Notes under the pieces: generated by a model
Seen by the model: the letters and a program-made list of their open reading frames with translations, nothing else
What the model was told of the DNA's origin: nothing
Database searches by the model: none
From: Candidatus Omnitrophota bacterium
GTDB lineage: Bacteria > Hinthialibacterota > Hinthialibacteria > Hinthialibacterales > Hinthialibacteraceae
Direction: 5' to 3'
Assembly (NCBI GenBank): GCA_040755155.1
Contig: JBFMBP010000102.1
Coordinates: 61,823-125,822 of the forward strand
DNA: 64,000 nucleotides
Translations under genes and position numbers: made by a program
Shown: piece by piece, positions 54,127 to 63,341 of the stretch
How the letters are laid out: the number at the start of each line of letters is the position of its first letter
Position numbering within the stretch: the stretch's first letter is position 1

Positions 54127-55404
54127 ATGAATAAAAATAATGCCAAACCGAACCGCCGCAGATTTCTCAAGCAAGCAGCGTGCTTGTGGGCGGCGGCGCC
54201 CGCTCTGTGGGGAACGGGGCAAGCGTCCGCCAGTCTCGCCCCCAACGAAAAGATCGCCATTGCCGTGGTGGGCAACGGCGGCATGGGCAACTATCACTTA
54301 GACGCCTTGATCCCGCGCCAGGATATCGAAATCGCCGCCGTCTGCGATGTTTACATCCCCCGTTACGAAGCCGCCGTCAAAAAGGTGGGCGGACGCTGCC
54401 AAGGCTATCAGGATTATCGCCGCGTCCTCGACCGCCAAGATATCGACGCCGTTTTCTTCGCCACGCCCGACCATTGGCATACGCTGCACGCCATCCACGG
54501 CTGCCAGGCGTGGAAAGACGTTTACGTGGAAAAGCCGTTATCAACGACCATCCATGAAGGCCGCAAGATCGTCGAAAACGCCCGGCGCTACGACCGCGTC
54601 GTCCAAGTGGGATTGCAGCAACGCTCGCTAGACCTTTTTCAAAAAGCCATCGCCCTGGTTCGAGGCGGGAAACTAGGGACCATTACGTCCGCCGGAGCCT
54701 GGATCGGTCCCAACGGAATCATGGGCTATGAAACGCCTGGCGATCCGCCCGCGGGTTTGGATTGGGATTTGTGGCTGGGACCTGCGCCTTGGGTTCCTTA
54801 CAGCCCGCAGCGCTTCGGCGGCTTCCGCGCTTTCCACGACTACGCGGGGGGCGAGCTGACCAACTGGGGAGCGCATCTCATCGACGTGGTTCATTGGGGA
54901 CTCAAGAAAGACCGTCCTCTCAATATCAGCGCCGCCGGCGGCAACTTCCGCGTCCTCTCCGGTTCGGACGACTATGAAGTTATCGATATTATTTACGAAT
55001 ATGAAGGCTTCACGATGACGTGGAAACAGGCGCACAACCTCGAACATTACGGCAAAACTTATGGAACAAAATTTTTGGGAACTGGCGGCGAATTGTTCAT
55101 CGACCGCAATAGTTTCATCGTCAAACCCGACTCTCTCGCAATCCCGGAAACCAAGCCTGAACAATACAATTGGATCGACATCACCACCCATCACGACAAC
55201 TTTTTCGAGTGCATCCGCACGCGCCAGCGGCCTCATTCCGACATTGAAATCGGCCATCGCTCCACCAGCGCCTGCCTGTTAGGCAACATCGCTCTCTCCT
55301 GCCGCCGCAAGTTAGTTTGGGACGGCGAGGCCGAGCGCTTCATCGGCGACGAACAAGCCAACCGCTATCTCTTCCGTCCTTACCGCGCGCCTTGGCATAT
55401 ATAA
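54127..55404 (+). CDS. Tat-exported Gfo/Idh/MocA-family oxidoreductase
   Basis: 425 residues. NRRRFLKQAACLWAAAPALW is a twin-arginine signal. The Rossmann motif is IAVVGNGGMGNYHLDAL, followed by ATPDHWHTLHAI and VYVEKPLSTT with the Glu-Lys-Pro of the family. The C-terminal domain includes GGELTNWGAHLIDVVHWGLK and VYKSD-like features replaced by FKCIR-type substrate region HHDNFFECIRTRQRPHSDIE. These enzymes oxidise sugars or inositols with a tightly held NAD(P). Export with bound cofactor is typical for Tat. GAGGAG lies 6 bases before the ATG. Part of the exported sugar-enzyme run. Confidence 0.92.
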   Translation: MNKNNAKPNRRRFLKQAACLWAAAPALWGTGQASASLAPNEKIAIAVVGNGGMGNYHLDALIPRQDIEIAAVCDVYIPRYEAAVKKVGGRCQGYQDYRRVLDRQDIDAVFFATPDHWHTLHAIHGCQAWKDVYVEKPLSTTIHEGRKIVENARRYDRVVQVGLQQRSLDLFQKAIALVRGGKLGTITSAGAWIGPNGIMGYETPGDPPAGLDWDLWLGPAPWVPYSPQRFGGFRAFHDYAGGELTNWGAHLIDVVHWGLKKDRPLNISAAGGNFRVLSGSDDYEVIDIIYEYEGFTMTWKQAHNLEHYGKTYGTKFLGTGGELFIDRNSFIVKPDSLAIPETKPEQYNWIDITTHHDNFFECIRTRQRPHSDIEIGHRSTSACLLGNIALSCRRKLVWDGEAERFIGDEQANRYLFRPYRAPWHI

Positions 55405-55524
55405 AGCAATGATGAGTGATGAATGATGAATGATGAATTTCTCAAGCGAGGAAGGACTTTCCTGGGAGAGCGAACGTCTCGCCCGCAATCGATTTCAACA
55501 ATTTATTATAAAGGAAAAATGGCA

Positions 55525-57630
55525 ATGAGAATCCTGAACAATAAAATCACTATCAGCCTTTTACTCCTTTTCTCCATTTCGTTTTCGGGATGGACGGACG
55601 GTTCCGTGGAACAATGGATTAACGATTTAAAGGGCGATGACGCCCAAGCGCGCGTTCACGCTCGCCAGATGCTGCCTTTAATGGGCGTTGACGTTATCCC
55701 TTCCTTGTTTCCTTTAATGCAGCATCCCGATTTCGCCGTTCACAAATCGGTCAATGACGTGCTCTTCTGTCTTATCAATGAGGCGTGCGTTCCTGGCCGC
55801 GAGAAAGATCGCCGACTGGCCACCGATTATTTGATGGAGTTGTTGGAACCGGATAAAGACGATTCCCTAAAAACGGCGGGAATGAAACTCTTGGCGCTGG
55901 CGATTCCGCCAAAATACGACTTGAAACCTCTTGCGAAATGTTTGGATAATCCGAAACTGCAAGAAACGGCGCGTTACGCTTTGCAGCGAATTGGCTCGCC
56001 CAAGGCTTGTGAAGATTTGCGCCGGGCGCTGAGACAGCGTCAAAAGAAGGACGGCGATCCTGCCTTTACCTGCGCCTTGATGAATTCTCTAGGAGATTTA
56101 CGGGACGAAAAAAGCCTGAAGATCATCGCCAAATTCGCCGAATGCGACAATCCCGCCATCCTCTCCGCCGCCGCGCTGGCGCTCTCCTGGTCCGGCGATC
56201 CCGAATTTACACCCCTAATGTGGAAGGCGATCGAAAAAGCCGCCGATACGCCGGAAGCCAAGGCCAGCGCGCTCGACGCCCTGGTGCGGCACGCCGACGC
56301 GATGTCGGAGAAGGAAGAACTCCATGCGAACGCCATCGAGATTTACGAAAAGATTCTGCATCGCGATTACAGCGCTCACACCTGCGCCGCCTTGGCGGGA
56401 TTGGGTAAAATCGGCGGCGCCGATAACGTCCAGCCATTATTGAACGCCCTGATTTCCGATAATTATCGGGTGCAAGCGAGCGCCGCCTCTGCTCTAGCCA
56501 ATTTGCAAGGAAGCGAAGCCGAACAGAAAATTCTCTCTCTTTTCGAATCCGCTCCCGATGAGATGAAAGTGCTCTTGTCTCCCATTCTCGGCGCCAGGCA
56601 TGACGCCGCCGCTTTTCCTTTGCTGGCGAAAACGGCGCAATCCGAAGAATGGCCTTTGCGGCTTACTGCGTTGGAAGCGTTAGGAGAACTGGGGCATCCG
56701 GACGGCTTGCCGTTAATCTCCCAGGCGATTGCCAAACCCGGCGCAGACAACGAAATCGGCATGAAAGCTATCGCGCGCCTGGCCGAGCGGCTGCATGAAG
56801 AGAAGGACGCCGCCCAGGCGGGAAAAGCTTATGCTCTTCTATTGCAACATTCAGCCGAAACCGGGGCGCGCCAACGCGCCTTGGAAGGAATCGCCGCTAA
56901 TCCCACACCGGAAGCATTCGATATCATCATGCAAGCGGCGGCGGATGAAGCCTTGAAGGAGCAAAGCCTGCCCGCGCTGGCCGCCGTCGCCATTGCCCTC
57001 GCCAATGCGGGCCAAAAAGACAAGACGCTGCAAGCCTTCGAAAAGATCGCCGCCATGAAACCTTCTGCGCAAACCATGCAACAACTAGCGAACCGCCTAC
57101 GGGCGCAGGGTTTGTCCGTCGCAACCGCCGGCATGATGGGCTTCGTTCTTCATTGGAAAGCGATAGGCCCCTTCCCGATAAAGGACGGCCAAGGCTGGGA
57201 CGTGGATATCATCGGCGAAGCCAACGCGGATGCAAGCCGTCCCGTCAAATTTGAAAATCGTTCGTTGGAATGGAAGCCCATCCAAGCGAATGACGAGACC
57301 GGCGTCGTCAACCTGATCCCATCGCTTGGTTCCTGCGAACAGTGCATCGCTTACGCATACGCTGAAATCACGGTTTTAAAAAACGAGGACGCCGTTTTGA
57401 AACTCGGCGTAGACGACAGCGAAAAGATTTGGCTCAACGGCGAATTGGTTTTCAGCCAATTCGCCGCTCGTCCGCTGCAAGTGGATCAAGATTCCGTTCC
57501 CGTAAAATTGAAAGCGGGGAATAATTCCATCCTCATGAAGATTTATCAAAACAATTTAGGCTGGGAATTTTGCCTGCGCCTCATGGCGCTGGACGGATCG
57601 ATACTAGCTTTCGCGCAAAGTGCGGAATAA
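55525..57630 (+). CDS. Exported HEAT-repeat protein with a C-terminal carbohydrate-type sandwich
   Basis: 701 residues; start at 55525 chosen because AAGGA lies 9 bases upstream (ATG at 55519 is 3 bases away). A signal peptide (ITISLLLLFSISFSGW) is followed by many alpha-helical HEAT units (about 50-530), e.g. ETARYALQRIGSPKACEDLR and VQASAASALANLQGSEAEQK. The last 150 residues form a beta region with WKAIGPFPIKDGQGWDVDI, KLGVDDSEKIWLNGELVF and NSILMKIYQNNLGWEFCLRL, a PA14/CBM-like pattern common in large exported proteins of related phyla. Probably a periplasmic scaffold or binding protein. Confidence 0.75.
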   Translation: MRILNNKITISLLLLFSISFSGWTDGSVEQWINDLKGDDAQARVHARQMLPLMGVDVIPSLFPLMQHPDFAVHKSVNDVLFCLINEACVPGREKDRRLATDYLMELLEPDKDDSLKTAGMKLLALAIPPKYDLKPLAKCLDNPKLQETARYALQRIGSPKACEDLRRALRQRQKKDGDPAFTCALMNSLGDLRDEKSLKIIAKFAECDNPAILSAAALALSWSGDPEFTPLMWKAIEKAADTPEAKASALDALVRHADAMSEKEELHANAIEIYEKILHRDYSAHTCAALAGLGKIGGADNVQPLLNALISDNYRVQASAASALANLQGSEAEQKILSLFESAPDEMKVLLSPILGARHDAAAFPLLAKTAQSEEWPLRLTALEALGELGHPDGLPLISQAIAKPGADNEIGMKAIARLAERLHEEKDAAQAGKAYALLLQHSAETGARQRALEGIAANPTPEAFDIIMQAAADEALKEQSLPALAAVAIALANAGQKDKTLQAFEKIAAMKPSAQTMQQLANRLRAQGLSVATAGMMGFVLHWKAIGPFPIKDGQGWDVDIIGEANADASRPVKFENRSLEWKPIQANDETGVVNLIPSLGSCEQCIAYAYAEITVLKNEDAVLKLGVDDSEKIWLNGELVFSQFAARPLQVDQDSVPVKLKAGNNSILMKIYQNNLGWEFCLRLMALDGSILAFAQSAE

Positions 57631-57736
57631 CCGAAAATGTGGGAAGACTGCTCATCATTCATCACTCCCAAGAAAACACTTTTATAAGTCACGTAAAATG
57701 TGCCCAAAAGGTTGGGTAGCAAGGGCAAACCGCCAT

Positions 57737-57816
57737 CCCAGCCTTGAAAGGCTGGGCTATTTTCAAATGCCCCTTTAAAGGGGCAAACGAAAATAGCCCG
57801 CCGTTTCAACGGCGGG
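57737..57816. repeat. Dispersed palindromic repeat, family B (80 bp)
   Basis: CAGCCTTGAAAGGCTG, GCCCCTTTAAAGGGGC and CCCGCCGTTTCAACGGCGGG hairpins. The outer stem GGGCTATTTTC / GAAAATAGCCC is perfect here. The gap 57631-57962 holds nothing else apart from a short GA-rich leader to the ThuA gene. Confidence 0.87.
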
Positions 57817-57962
57817 GCGGCAGGGCTTTTCTTCCTGCAATCGCCGAGGGCCTTTCCTCGGTAGGGGAGCTCATCATTCATCATTGCTTTTTCTCTTCCT
57901 TTACCTTGAAGCCGCGATTGAATACTATACTCAAAACCAATTTATCTTCTGAGGTGAAAACT

Positions 57963-58709
57963 ATGCGCAAGACAACGTATCTACTTACGGCATTGGTGGC
58001 GTTATCCATTGGCTCAGCGGCCTACGCTGCCGATGCGCCCGCTAAGATTCAGGCTTTGATGATTACGGGCGACGATGTCGCTCCCGCGCACAACTGGGCG
58101 GAAAATTCGCAGGCGTCTCGCGAGATTCTCGCGAATTCCGGAAAATTCGACGTCCGCGTCTGCGAGGATCCTATGATTCTCGAATCAGCCAAAGCGTTGG
58201 AAAAATACGCCGTTGTTATCCTAGTCATGTATAACGCCAAACTGCCCACGCTCAGCGATCAAGCCAAGGAAAACCTCCTCAACTTCGTTAAAAGCGGCAA
58301 GGGTTTCGTTACTACGCATCTGTCGAGCGCCTCGTTCAAGGAATGGGACGAATTCGGCAATCTCTGCGGCCGCAAATGGGTAATGGGCCGATCCGGCCAC
58401 GGCCCCCGCGCACAGTTCGTAGCCAATATCGTCAAAGACCATCCCATTACTAAAGGTTTGCAAGATTTCCGCATCTTCGACGAACTCTACGCCAAGTTGG
58501 AAGGCGATGCGCCCATCGAAATACTGGTCTCCGCCGATTCCGATTGGAGCAAGAAAACGGAGCCGCTGGTATTCGTGTGCGATTACGGCCAAGGCCGCGT
58601 TTTCCACGACGCCTTCGGCCACGACCGCCTGGCTGTCATGGATCCCAATCACATCACTCTCTTCGCCAGAGGCTGCGAATGGGCGGCGACGGGTAAAGTG
58701 ACGGAATAA
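57963..58709 (+). CDS. Exported ThuA-domain protein
   Basis: 248 residues from the ATG at 57963, set by GAGGTG 7 bases upstream. Signal peptide MRKTTYLLTALVALSIGSAAYA. The ThuA fold (trehalose utilisation, glutamine-amidotransferase-like) shows ALMITGDDVAPAHNWAENSQ, VVILVMYNAKLPTLSDQAKE, GKGFVTTHLSSASF, PLVFVCDYGQGRVFHDAFGH and WAATG. ThuA proteins act on 3-keto-disaccharide-type metabolites in some pathways, but the catalytic role is not settled. It closes the exported sugar-enzyme run and has its own terminator. Confidence 0.88.
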   Translation: MRKTTYLLTALVALSIGSAAYAADAPAKIQALMITGDDVAPAHNWAENSQASREILANSGKFDVRVCEDPMILESAKALEKYAVVILVMYNAKLPTLSDQAKENLLNFVKSGKGFVTTHLSSASFKEWDEFGNLCGRKWVMGRSGHGPRAQFVANIVKDHPITKGLQDFRIFDELYAKLEGDAPIEILVSADSDWSKKTEPLVFVCDYGQGRVFHDAFGHDRLAVMDPNHITLFARGCEWAATGKVTE

Positions 58710-58738
58710 GAAACTCACCCAAAGTAATAAATGGAAAA

Positions 58739-58767
58739 AACGGGAGGCGCGCATTGCGTCTCCCGTT
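58739..58767 (+). terminator. Terminator of the ThuA gene
   Basis: AACGGGAGGCGC and GCGTCTCCCGTT pair over 12 positions with one mismatch around a 5-base loop, followed by CATTTGTCTG. It starts 30 bases after the stop codon. Confidence 0.65.
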
Positions 58768-58943
58768 CATTTGTCTGAATCGGGATGGCCAGGATTTAAG
58801 GGATTTTAAGGGAAAAAAATTATAGATATCCGGATTCAGACAATTACCACGCGCATTGGATGGTTCAGGCTAGCGTTTCGCTTTGATCCACGAGGTCTAA
58901 CCATCATGAAACGTTAAAAAGCATTGTACGGGGGGATTAAACG

Positions 58944-59564
58944 ATGAAGCGTTGGAAGATATTCTTAATTCTCGCCATTGCCATTCTCGCCGTCGTCTTT
59001 GGTTCCTATAAAGCGTATTTTCAACGCGCTTCTTACGATCCCCAAATAATCGCCGCCTCCGAAACGGCCATGTGGAAAGCCTACTATTCGGGCGACAAGA
59101 CGGAACTCGCCATGGAACTCTTCCGGCTGGAAAGAAGCCAATTCGAACTGACCGCTCTGGAATCGGCTTATACGGCTCGGCTGTACGCTCAAGCGGCGAT
59201 GAACTTTCTCCGCACTCGTTCGAACTACGAAGCGCAAACGCTGCCTTTTTTGGAAAGAGCCTACGATAAAATTCGCCGCGTCAAGAAAATGAGTTTCGAT
59301 CCCAAGGCCGCCGCCAAAGCGGAATTGGGCTGGTGGATCATCCGAAGAGATCCAAACTTGAATACTACGGAAAATGTTGGAAAAGGAATCGCGGAATTGT
59401 ACGCCGTCCTCTACGGCGGCATGAAAGATCAATTCCTGACCGCAGGCCTCTTGCGAGCGCAAGCGGCGGCTCTTCGCGACGAAGGCGAGCAAAACGCGGA
59501 TTGGGAGAGAATTCAGGCACTCCTCGAAAAATCGTATACGGCTTTGATCGAAGGTGTGCAATAG
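58944..59564 (+). CDS. Membrane-anchored hypothetical protein
   Basis: 206 residues. One N-terminal membrane helix (IFLILAIAILAVVFGSYKAY), then a helical domain rich in Ala and Arg (AMWKAYYSGDKTELAMELFR, ELTALESAYTARLYAQAAMN, AKAELGWWIIRRDPNL, ELYAVLYGGMKDQFLTAGL). I recognise the WWIIRRDP-type motif as recurring in uncharacterised bacterial proteins but know no function. GGGGGG lies upstream of the ATG. It stands alone and is convergent with the PabB-PabC gene. Confidence 0.65.
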   Translation: MKRWKIFLILAIAILAVVFGSYKAYFQRASYDPQIIAASETAMWKAYYSGDKTELAMELFRLERSQFELTALESAYTARLYAQAAMNFLRTRSNYEAQTLPFLERAYDKIRRVKKMSFDPKAAAKAELGWWIIRRDPNLNTTENVGKGIAELYAVLYGGMKDQFLTAGLLRAQAAALRDEGEQNADWERIQALLEKSYTALIEGVQ

Positions 59565-59582
59565 AATTTTATCGGCAAAATA

Positions 59583-61382
59583 TTATCCAACAGAATTGAA
59601 ACCAGCGTTAACAATTTCCTCGATCTTCGCCATCCCCATCACCGAATTGCCCATGACGATTTCGTCGGCGTTTTGCAGTTCCGACACGTTAATCGATCGT
59701 TCTTGGGCGCCTGTGCGCCGCATGAAATCCTGCCTCCAGATTCCCGGCAACAAGCCGTCGCCAAGCGGGGGCGTATACCACTGCTTCCCCAGCCGATAGG
59801 CAATATTCGATATGCTGCCTTCCGTGACGTTGTTCGATTCGTTGGTAAAGATCGCTTCGGCGAATCCGTTCTGCACTGCATTTTCTCTTTCTCGATTATA
59901 GAGATCGCGGCGCGTAGTTTTATGGAATAGGAAAGGATTATTCGAATCCATTTTTTCTTTGGAAACGACGACTCGGACGCTTGCGGGAATAATCATTATG
60001 GGGCGATGGGCGATGGTTGCGCTTCCGTCTTCCGCCAACAGCAATCGAACGGCGGCTGGCGCATCGCCGAGAGCGGCGGCGTAGGTTTTAAGATGTTTTT
60101 CGATATCATCTGCGTCGCAGGCGAAATCCCAATATAGCGCCGATTGCGCCAATCGTTGAATATGTTCGCGCAAAAAGAGATAACCGCCGCCGTCATACCG
60201 GATAGTTTCAATAAGCGAGAACTCGTCCGCTTCGGCGTCTACGAATCGCATTTTCGTTTGGATTTCCTGATATTCCTCCTGCGCGTTGGAATCACTGACG
60301 ATTCCGCCGCCGATTCCCAGATGGCAATCGGGCGGCGTCCCGAACATCGTACGGATGGCGACGTTAAACTTGAAATCGCCGTTGGGTTCAAGCATTCCTA
60401 TGGCGCCGCAATAAACGCCTCTTGGTTCGCATTCCAGATCGCGGATGATCCGCATGGCGCTGCGCTTGGGCGCGCCGGTGATCGAAGCGGCCGGGAACGC
60501 CGCCCGCATGATCTCTTGAAGCGAAACGCCGGGACGCAAACGGCAGCGGACGGCGCTGGTCATTTGAAAGAGCGTACGATAGCGTTCGATTTCGAACAAA
60601 CGTTCCGCCTGTACGCCGCCGAATTCGGCGATCTTGCCGAGATCGTTGCGCATCATATCCACGATCATGATATTTTCCGCTTGGTTCTTGCCGCTGTTAC
60701 GCAACCGCTCGGATAGAACCTGGTCTTCTTGCAGCGTCCGCCCGCGCGGCATGGTTCCCTTCATCGGTTGGCTTAAGAGACTATCGCCGGACTTCGCCAG
60801 AAACAGCTCGGGCGACAGCGATAAGATGCAACCGCCGTCTACGCGAAGAAAAGCGGCGTAAGGTACAGGCTGATAACGAAACATCCGCAAGAAATGGCCA
60901 AGAGGATCACCCGGCAATTCGATCATCGCTCGAACCGTGTAGTTAATCTGATAAACGTCGCCAGCCGCCAGCGATCGATGGATGGATTCGATGGCTTCGG
61001 CGTATTCGCTATACGCAATGTTCAATGATTTTATGCGGCAATGATCGTCAATAGGTTTTACAGGTTTTAAAGATTGAGGTTCCAATAATTCAATATCCGC
61101 CTCGCGGCATAATCCAAACCATAATAAGGGAAATGGCTTTGCGCCATGATCCCGAACCGGCATAGCGAAAGCCTGCGCGGCTTCGTAAGCCATATAACCG
61201 CAGGCAAACCATCCTTCGCCCCGCCGCGCCTCCAATTCGTCCAAAGCCGCAAGGACTTGAGCCGGTTCGTCGGCCTTGATTGTTCGGGAAAAGCAACGGA
61301 TGCGCAGCCATCGGCCGTCATGGCGCCAGCCGCATCCCGCCAACAGCGCGGAGGGCGGTTCGATGGGAGTATCGCTGCTCAT
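59583..61382 (-). CDS. PabB-PabC fusion: aminodeoxychorismate synthase I and aminodeoxychorismate lyase
   Basis: 599 residues. Residues 1-345 form the chorismate-binding PabB part: GDVYQINYTVRAMIELPGDP, SQPMKGTMPRGRTL with the PabB-type Lys208 (PMKGT instead of the anthranilate synthase PIAGT), and VDMMRNDLGKIAEFGGV. Residues about 360-599 form the PLP-dependent PabC lyase: LRMFVDAEADEFSL-like start, KTTRRDLYNRERENA with the PLP Lys, and NNVTEGSISNIAYRLGKQWY. Together they make p-aminobenzoate for folate. Glutaminase PabA is not in the window. Reasonably common fusion in bacteria. Confidence 0.92.
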   Translation of the reverse strand: MSSDTPIEPPSALLAGCGWRHDGRWLRIRCFSRTIKADEPAQVLAALDELEARRGEGWFACGYMAYEAAQAFAMPVRDHGAKPFPLLWFGLCREADIELLEPQSLKPVKPIDDHCRIKSLNIAYSEYAEAIESIHRSLAAGDVYQINYTVRAMIELPGDPLGHFLRMFRYQPVPYAAFLRVDGGCILSLSPELFLAKSGDSLLSQPMKGTMPRGRTLQEDQVLSERLRNSGKNQAENIMIVDMMRNDLGKIAEFGGVQAERLFEIERYRTLFQMTSAVRCRLRPGVSLQEIMRAAFPAASITGAPKRSAMRIIRDLECEPRGVYCGAIGMLEPNGDFKFNVAIRTMFGTPPDCHLGIGGGIVSDSNAQEEYQEIQTKMRFVDAEADEFSLIETIRYDGGGYLFLREHIQRLAQSALYWDFACDADDIEKHLKTYAAALGDAPAAVRLLLAEDGSATIAHRPIMIIPASVRVVVSKEKMDSNNPFLFHKTTRRDLYNRERENAVQNGFAEAIFTNESNNVTEGSISNIAYRLGKQWYTPPLGDGLLPGIWRQDFMRRTGAQERSINVSELQNADEIVMGNSVMGMAKIEEIVNAGFNSVG

Positions 61383-61443
61383 GGAAAGTTATCTCATTGC
61401 CGCTTGAAAGGCTCGCTCTAAAGCCCCTAGAACATTTTCTCTC

Positions 61444-62481
61444 TCATTGATTCTCAGAGGCGGATAACGCTTCATCGATGGGCGGCTCATCCGTAACCGG
61501 TTTGGCTTGGAGGGCTTCCTGGTAGGTGCGCTTGATTGTATCCAGCATATCTTCATCGAGAGCGATGCCCGCAAGGGAAAGGGCGTATAGGGCCGCGCCG
61601 ATGACAGGCTCCAGCTTGGGGGGAATGACGTTGGCGCCGGGGAGAAGATAGCAGATTTTACGCTTGACGATGAGGCTGTAGTTGGCCGCTTGAGAAAAGA
61701 GTCCGCCGCTGAGGACTACATCCACGCGTTCCGGCAGTTCCAGGCGTTTGGAGAGCAGTTCCACGCGCAAGGCGAGAGCATCGGCTTCCTGGTTGAGGAT
61801 TTCGTCGGCGATGGGATCGTCCTCGCTGGCGGCGCGCATGACGAGAGGCGCCAGCGCGGCGATCCTCTCCCGCCCCGCAGCGGGCGAATAAATCCAGCTG
61901 ACCATTTCGTCGAAGGATTTAATTTTCAAATGCGCGAAAACGGCCTCCGTCAAAGACGTAGGCGCCGGGAAGCCGTCATTACAGCGGGCAATGGCCTGCA
62001 GGGCTTTCAGGGCGATGCGGTAGCCGCTGCCCTCATCGGAAAGCAGAGGACCGTAGCCGCCGATGCGCCCCGTTTGCTGCTTGTCGTTGCGGCCATAGGC
62101 CATCGATCCCGTGCCCGCGATGATGATAATGCCGGATTCTGAGATGGCGCCGCCGGTGAGAGCGACCTCGGCGTCGCTGAGAAGAACGTAACGCTCCTTG
62201 CCGAAACATTCGTCGAACAAAGGCGAAAGCATTTCGTGATCTTGCCGCCGTCCCACGCCCGCCAAACCAAGGCAGACGCCCAAGCATTCGTCGGTGCGGG
62301 CGCGCGCCGCTTTCAACGCATCCTGATAGAGACGGGAGATCGTGGCGGAAACGTTGCTGGCCCCCACTTCGTGATAGTTCACGCCAGGGCCTTTGCCGGT
62401 GAAAACCACCCGGCCGGCGTCGGTGATGAAAATCGAACGGCTGTTGGAAGCCCCGCCATCCACTCCGAACACGTAGGGCAT
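61444..62481 (-). CDS. BadF/BadG-type ATPase, N-acetylglucosamine kinase-like
   Basis: 345 residues. Actin/hexokinase fold: FGVDGGASNSRSIFITDAGR (phosphate 1), VLLSDAEVALTGGAI, IIIAGTGSMAYGRN, GPLLSDEGSGYRIALKALQA and VVLSGGLFSQAANY. These match eukaryotic-type N-acetylglucosamine kinases and their bacterial relatives, which recycle amino sugars. It starts 3 bases after the preceding gene's stop and 61 bases before PabB-PabC, so it belongs to one operon. GGGAG precedes the ATG. Confidence 0.85.
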   Translation of the reverse strand: MPYVFGVDGGASNSRSIFITDAGRVVFTGKGPGVNYHEVGASNVSATISRLYQDALKAARARTDECLGVCLGLAGVGRRQDHEMLSPLFDECFGKERYVLLSDAEVALTGGAISESGIIIIAGTGSMAYGRNDKQQTGRIGGYGPLLSDEGSGYRIALKALQAIARCNDGFPAPTSLTEAVFAHLKIKSFDEMVSWIYSPAAGRERIAALAPLVMRAASEDDPIADEILNQEADALALRVELLSKRLELPERVDVVLSGGLFSQAANYSLIVKRKICYLLPGANVIPPKLEPVIGAALYALSLAGIALDEDMLDTIKRTYQEALQAKPVTDEPPIDEALSASENQ

Positions 62482-62484
62482 ATA

Positions 62485-62907
62485 CTATTTTTTCTCCCGA
62501 AGGCGCTTGTTTTCGTCCTGTAGAGATAGAATCTCAATCTTCAAGTTATTAATCTGGTTTTCGAAATTGCGGCGTTCCTGTTCCAACCGTTTTTCCCACG
62601 CTTCATTTTCCTGCTTCGCCTTGGCTTCGTATTCCGCCACGAGCAGGTTGATACGCTCGTCAACGGAAAGGGGAGAGGGTTTTACTTCGAGAATACCGCT
62701 GGAGACGACAGGCGTCGGCGTGGGACTGCCCAGGGTTAATATTGTCAAATCTTTCGCCTTATCCGCCAGGGAATCCATGCCGCCTTGCGTCATCACCCAA
62801 CCGACGATCAACAACGCAACGACGCTGACAAGACCCAAGGTGAATAGCACATTGCTGCCGGGAGATTCATCTCCGGCGCTTCGAACTTTTCGGTTTTTTT
62901 GGCTCAT
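62485..62907 (-). CDS. Single-pass membrane protein with coiled coil
   Basis: 140 residues from the ATG at 62907 (GAGGAGAAG upstream); an ATG at 62922 is less favoured. One membrane helix (about 20-40: VLFTLGLVSVVALLIVGWVM), a Pro/Thr-rich linker (LGSPTPTPVVSSG), and a C-terminal coiled coil of about 60 residues (LVAEYEAKAKQENEAWEKRL, NQINNLKIEILSLQDENKRL). It overlaps the upstream PEGA-like gene by 41 bases. Function unknown; may hold a periplasmic or cytoplasmic partner. Confidence 0.6.
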   Translation of the reverse strand: MSQKNRKVRSAGDESPGSNVLFTLGLVSVVALLIVGWVMTQGGMDSLADKAKDLTILTLGSPTPTPVVSSGILEVKPSPLSVDERINLLVAEYEAKAKQENEAWEKRLEQERRNFENQINNLKIEILSLQDENKRLREKK

Positions 62908-63259
62908 CGAACTTCTCCTCAACGCTGGGAGGCTTTTCCTCCGACAGATCGAAAATCAAAGCATGACGATCCGTCACTTTGAAAGGAAGTATGGCGACGA
63001 ATAAATCGAAAGGAAACCAAAGATGCGCAGGCGCTTTCAGTTCCACTTTTTCGATTCGTTGCCCAAAGTTGGGATGATCGAGGGCGAGCCGATGCGCTCC
63101 ATACCAATCCACTTCGAATTCCACGGGCGTTTCGCCCTTGGGTTGATAATCCCAGTGGACGGCTGAGCCGGGCGGGACGGAATCAATGCGAACCACCGTC
63201 GTATAACACCCCTCAACCATACAAAATAACAAGCATAAAAACAATAGTTTACGAAACAT
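62867..63259 (-). CDS. PEGA-like lipoprotein
   Basis: 130 residues from the ATG at 63259, chosen because GGAG is 9 bases upstream and because it leaves a proper lipoprotein signal (FLCLLFCMVEGCYTT, lipidated Cys at about 18). The mature part has PPGSAVHWDYQPKGETPVEF and DWYGAHRLALDHPNFGQRIE, a PEGA-type domain (P-E-G-A-like ..PxG..v...G..pG.TP). PEGA proteins are surface or periplasmic. Overlaps the next gene. Confidence 0.68.
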   Translation of the reverse strand: MFRKLLFLCLLFCMVEGCYTTVVRIDSVPPGSAVHWDYQPKGETPVEFEVDWYGAHRLALDHPNFGQRIEKVELKAPAHLWFPFDLFVAILPFKVTDRHALIFDLSEEKPPSVEEKFDEPKKPKSSKRRR

Positions 63260-63341
63260 CGTCGATGTCTCCATTGCCGCACTCTTTATTACAGCCGAGA
63301 TAAGGCGCCATGTCAACAGAGGTTGGGGAACTTATAATAAC

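Noticed and set aside
53283-54290. Long minus-strand frame opposite the RraA-like and Gfo/Idh genes
   Set aside because: It is a shadow of two convincing plus-strand genes and crosses a repeat element.
55405-55440. Short GATGAAT tandem repeat between the Gfo/Idh and HEAT genes
   Set aside because: Only a few units of 7 bases in a leader; treated as simple slippage, not a functional array.
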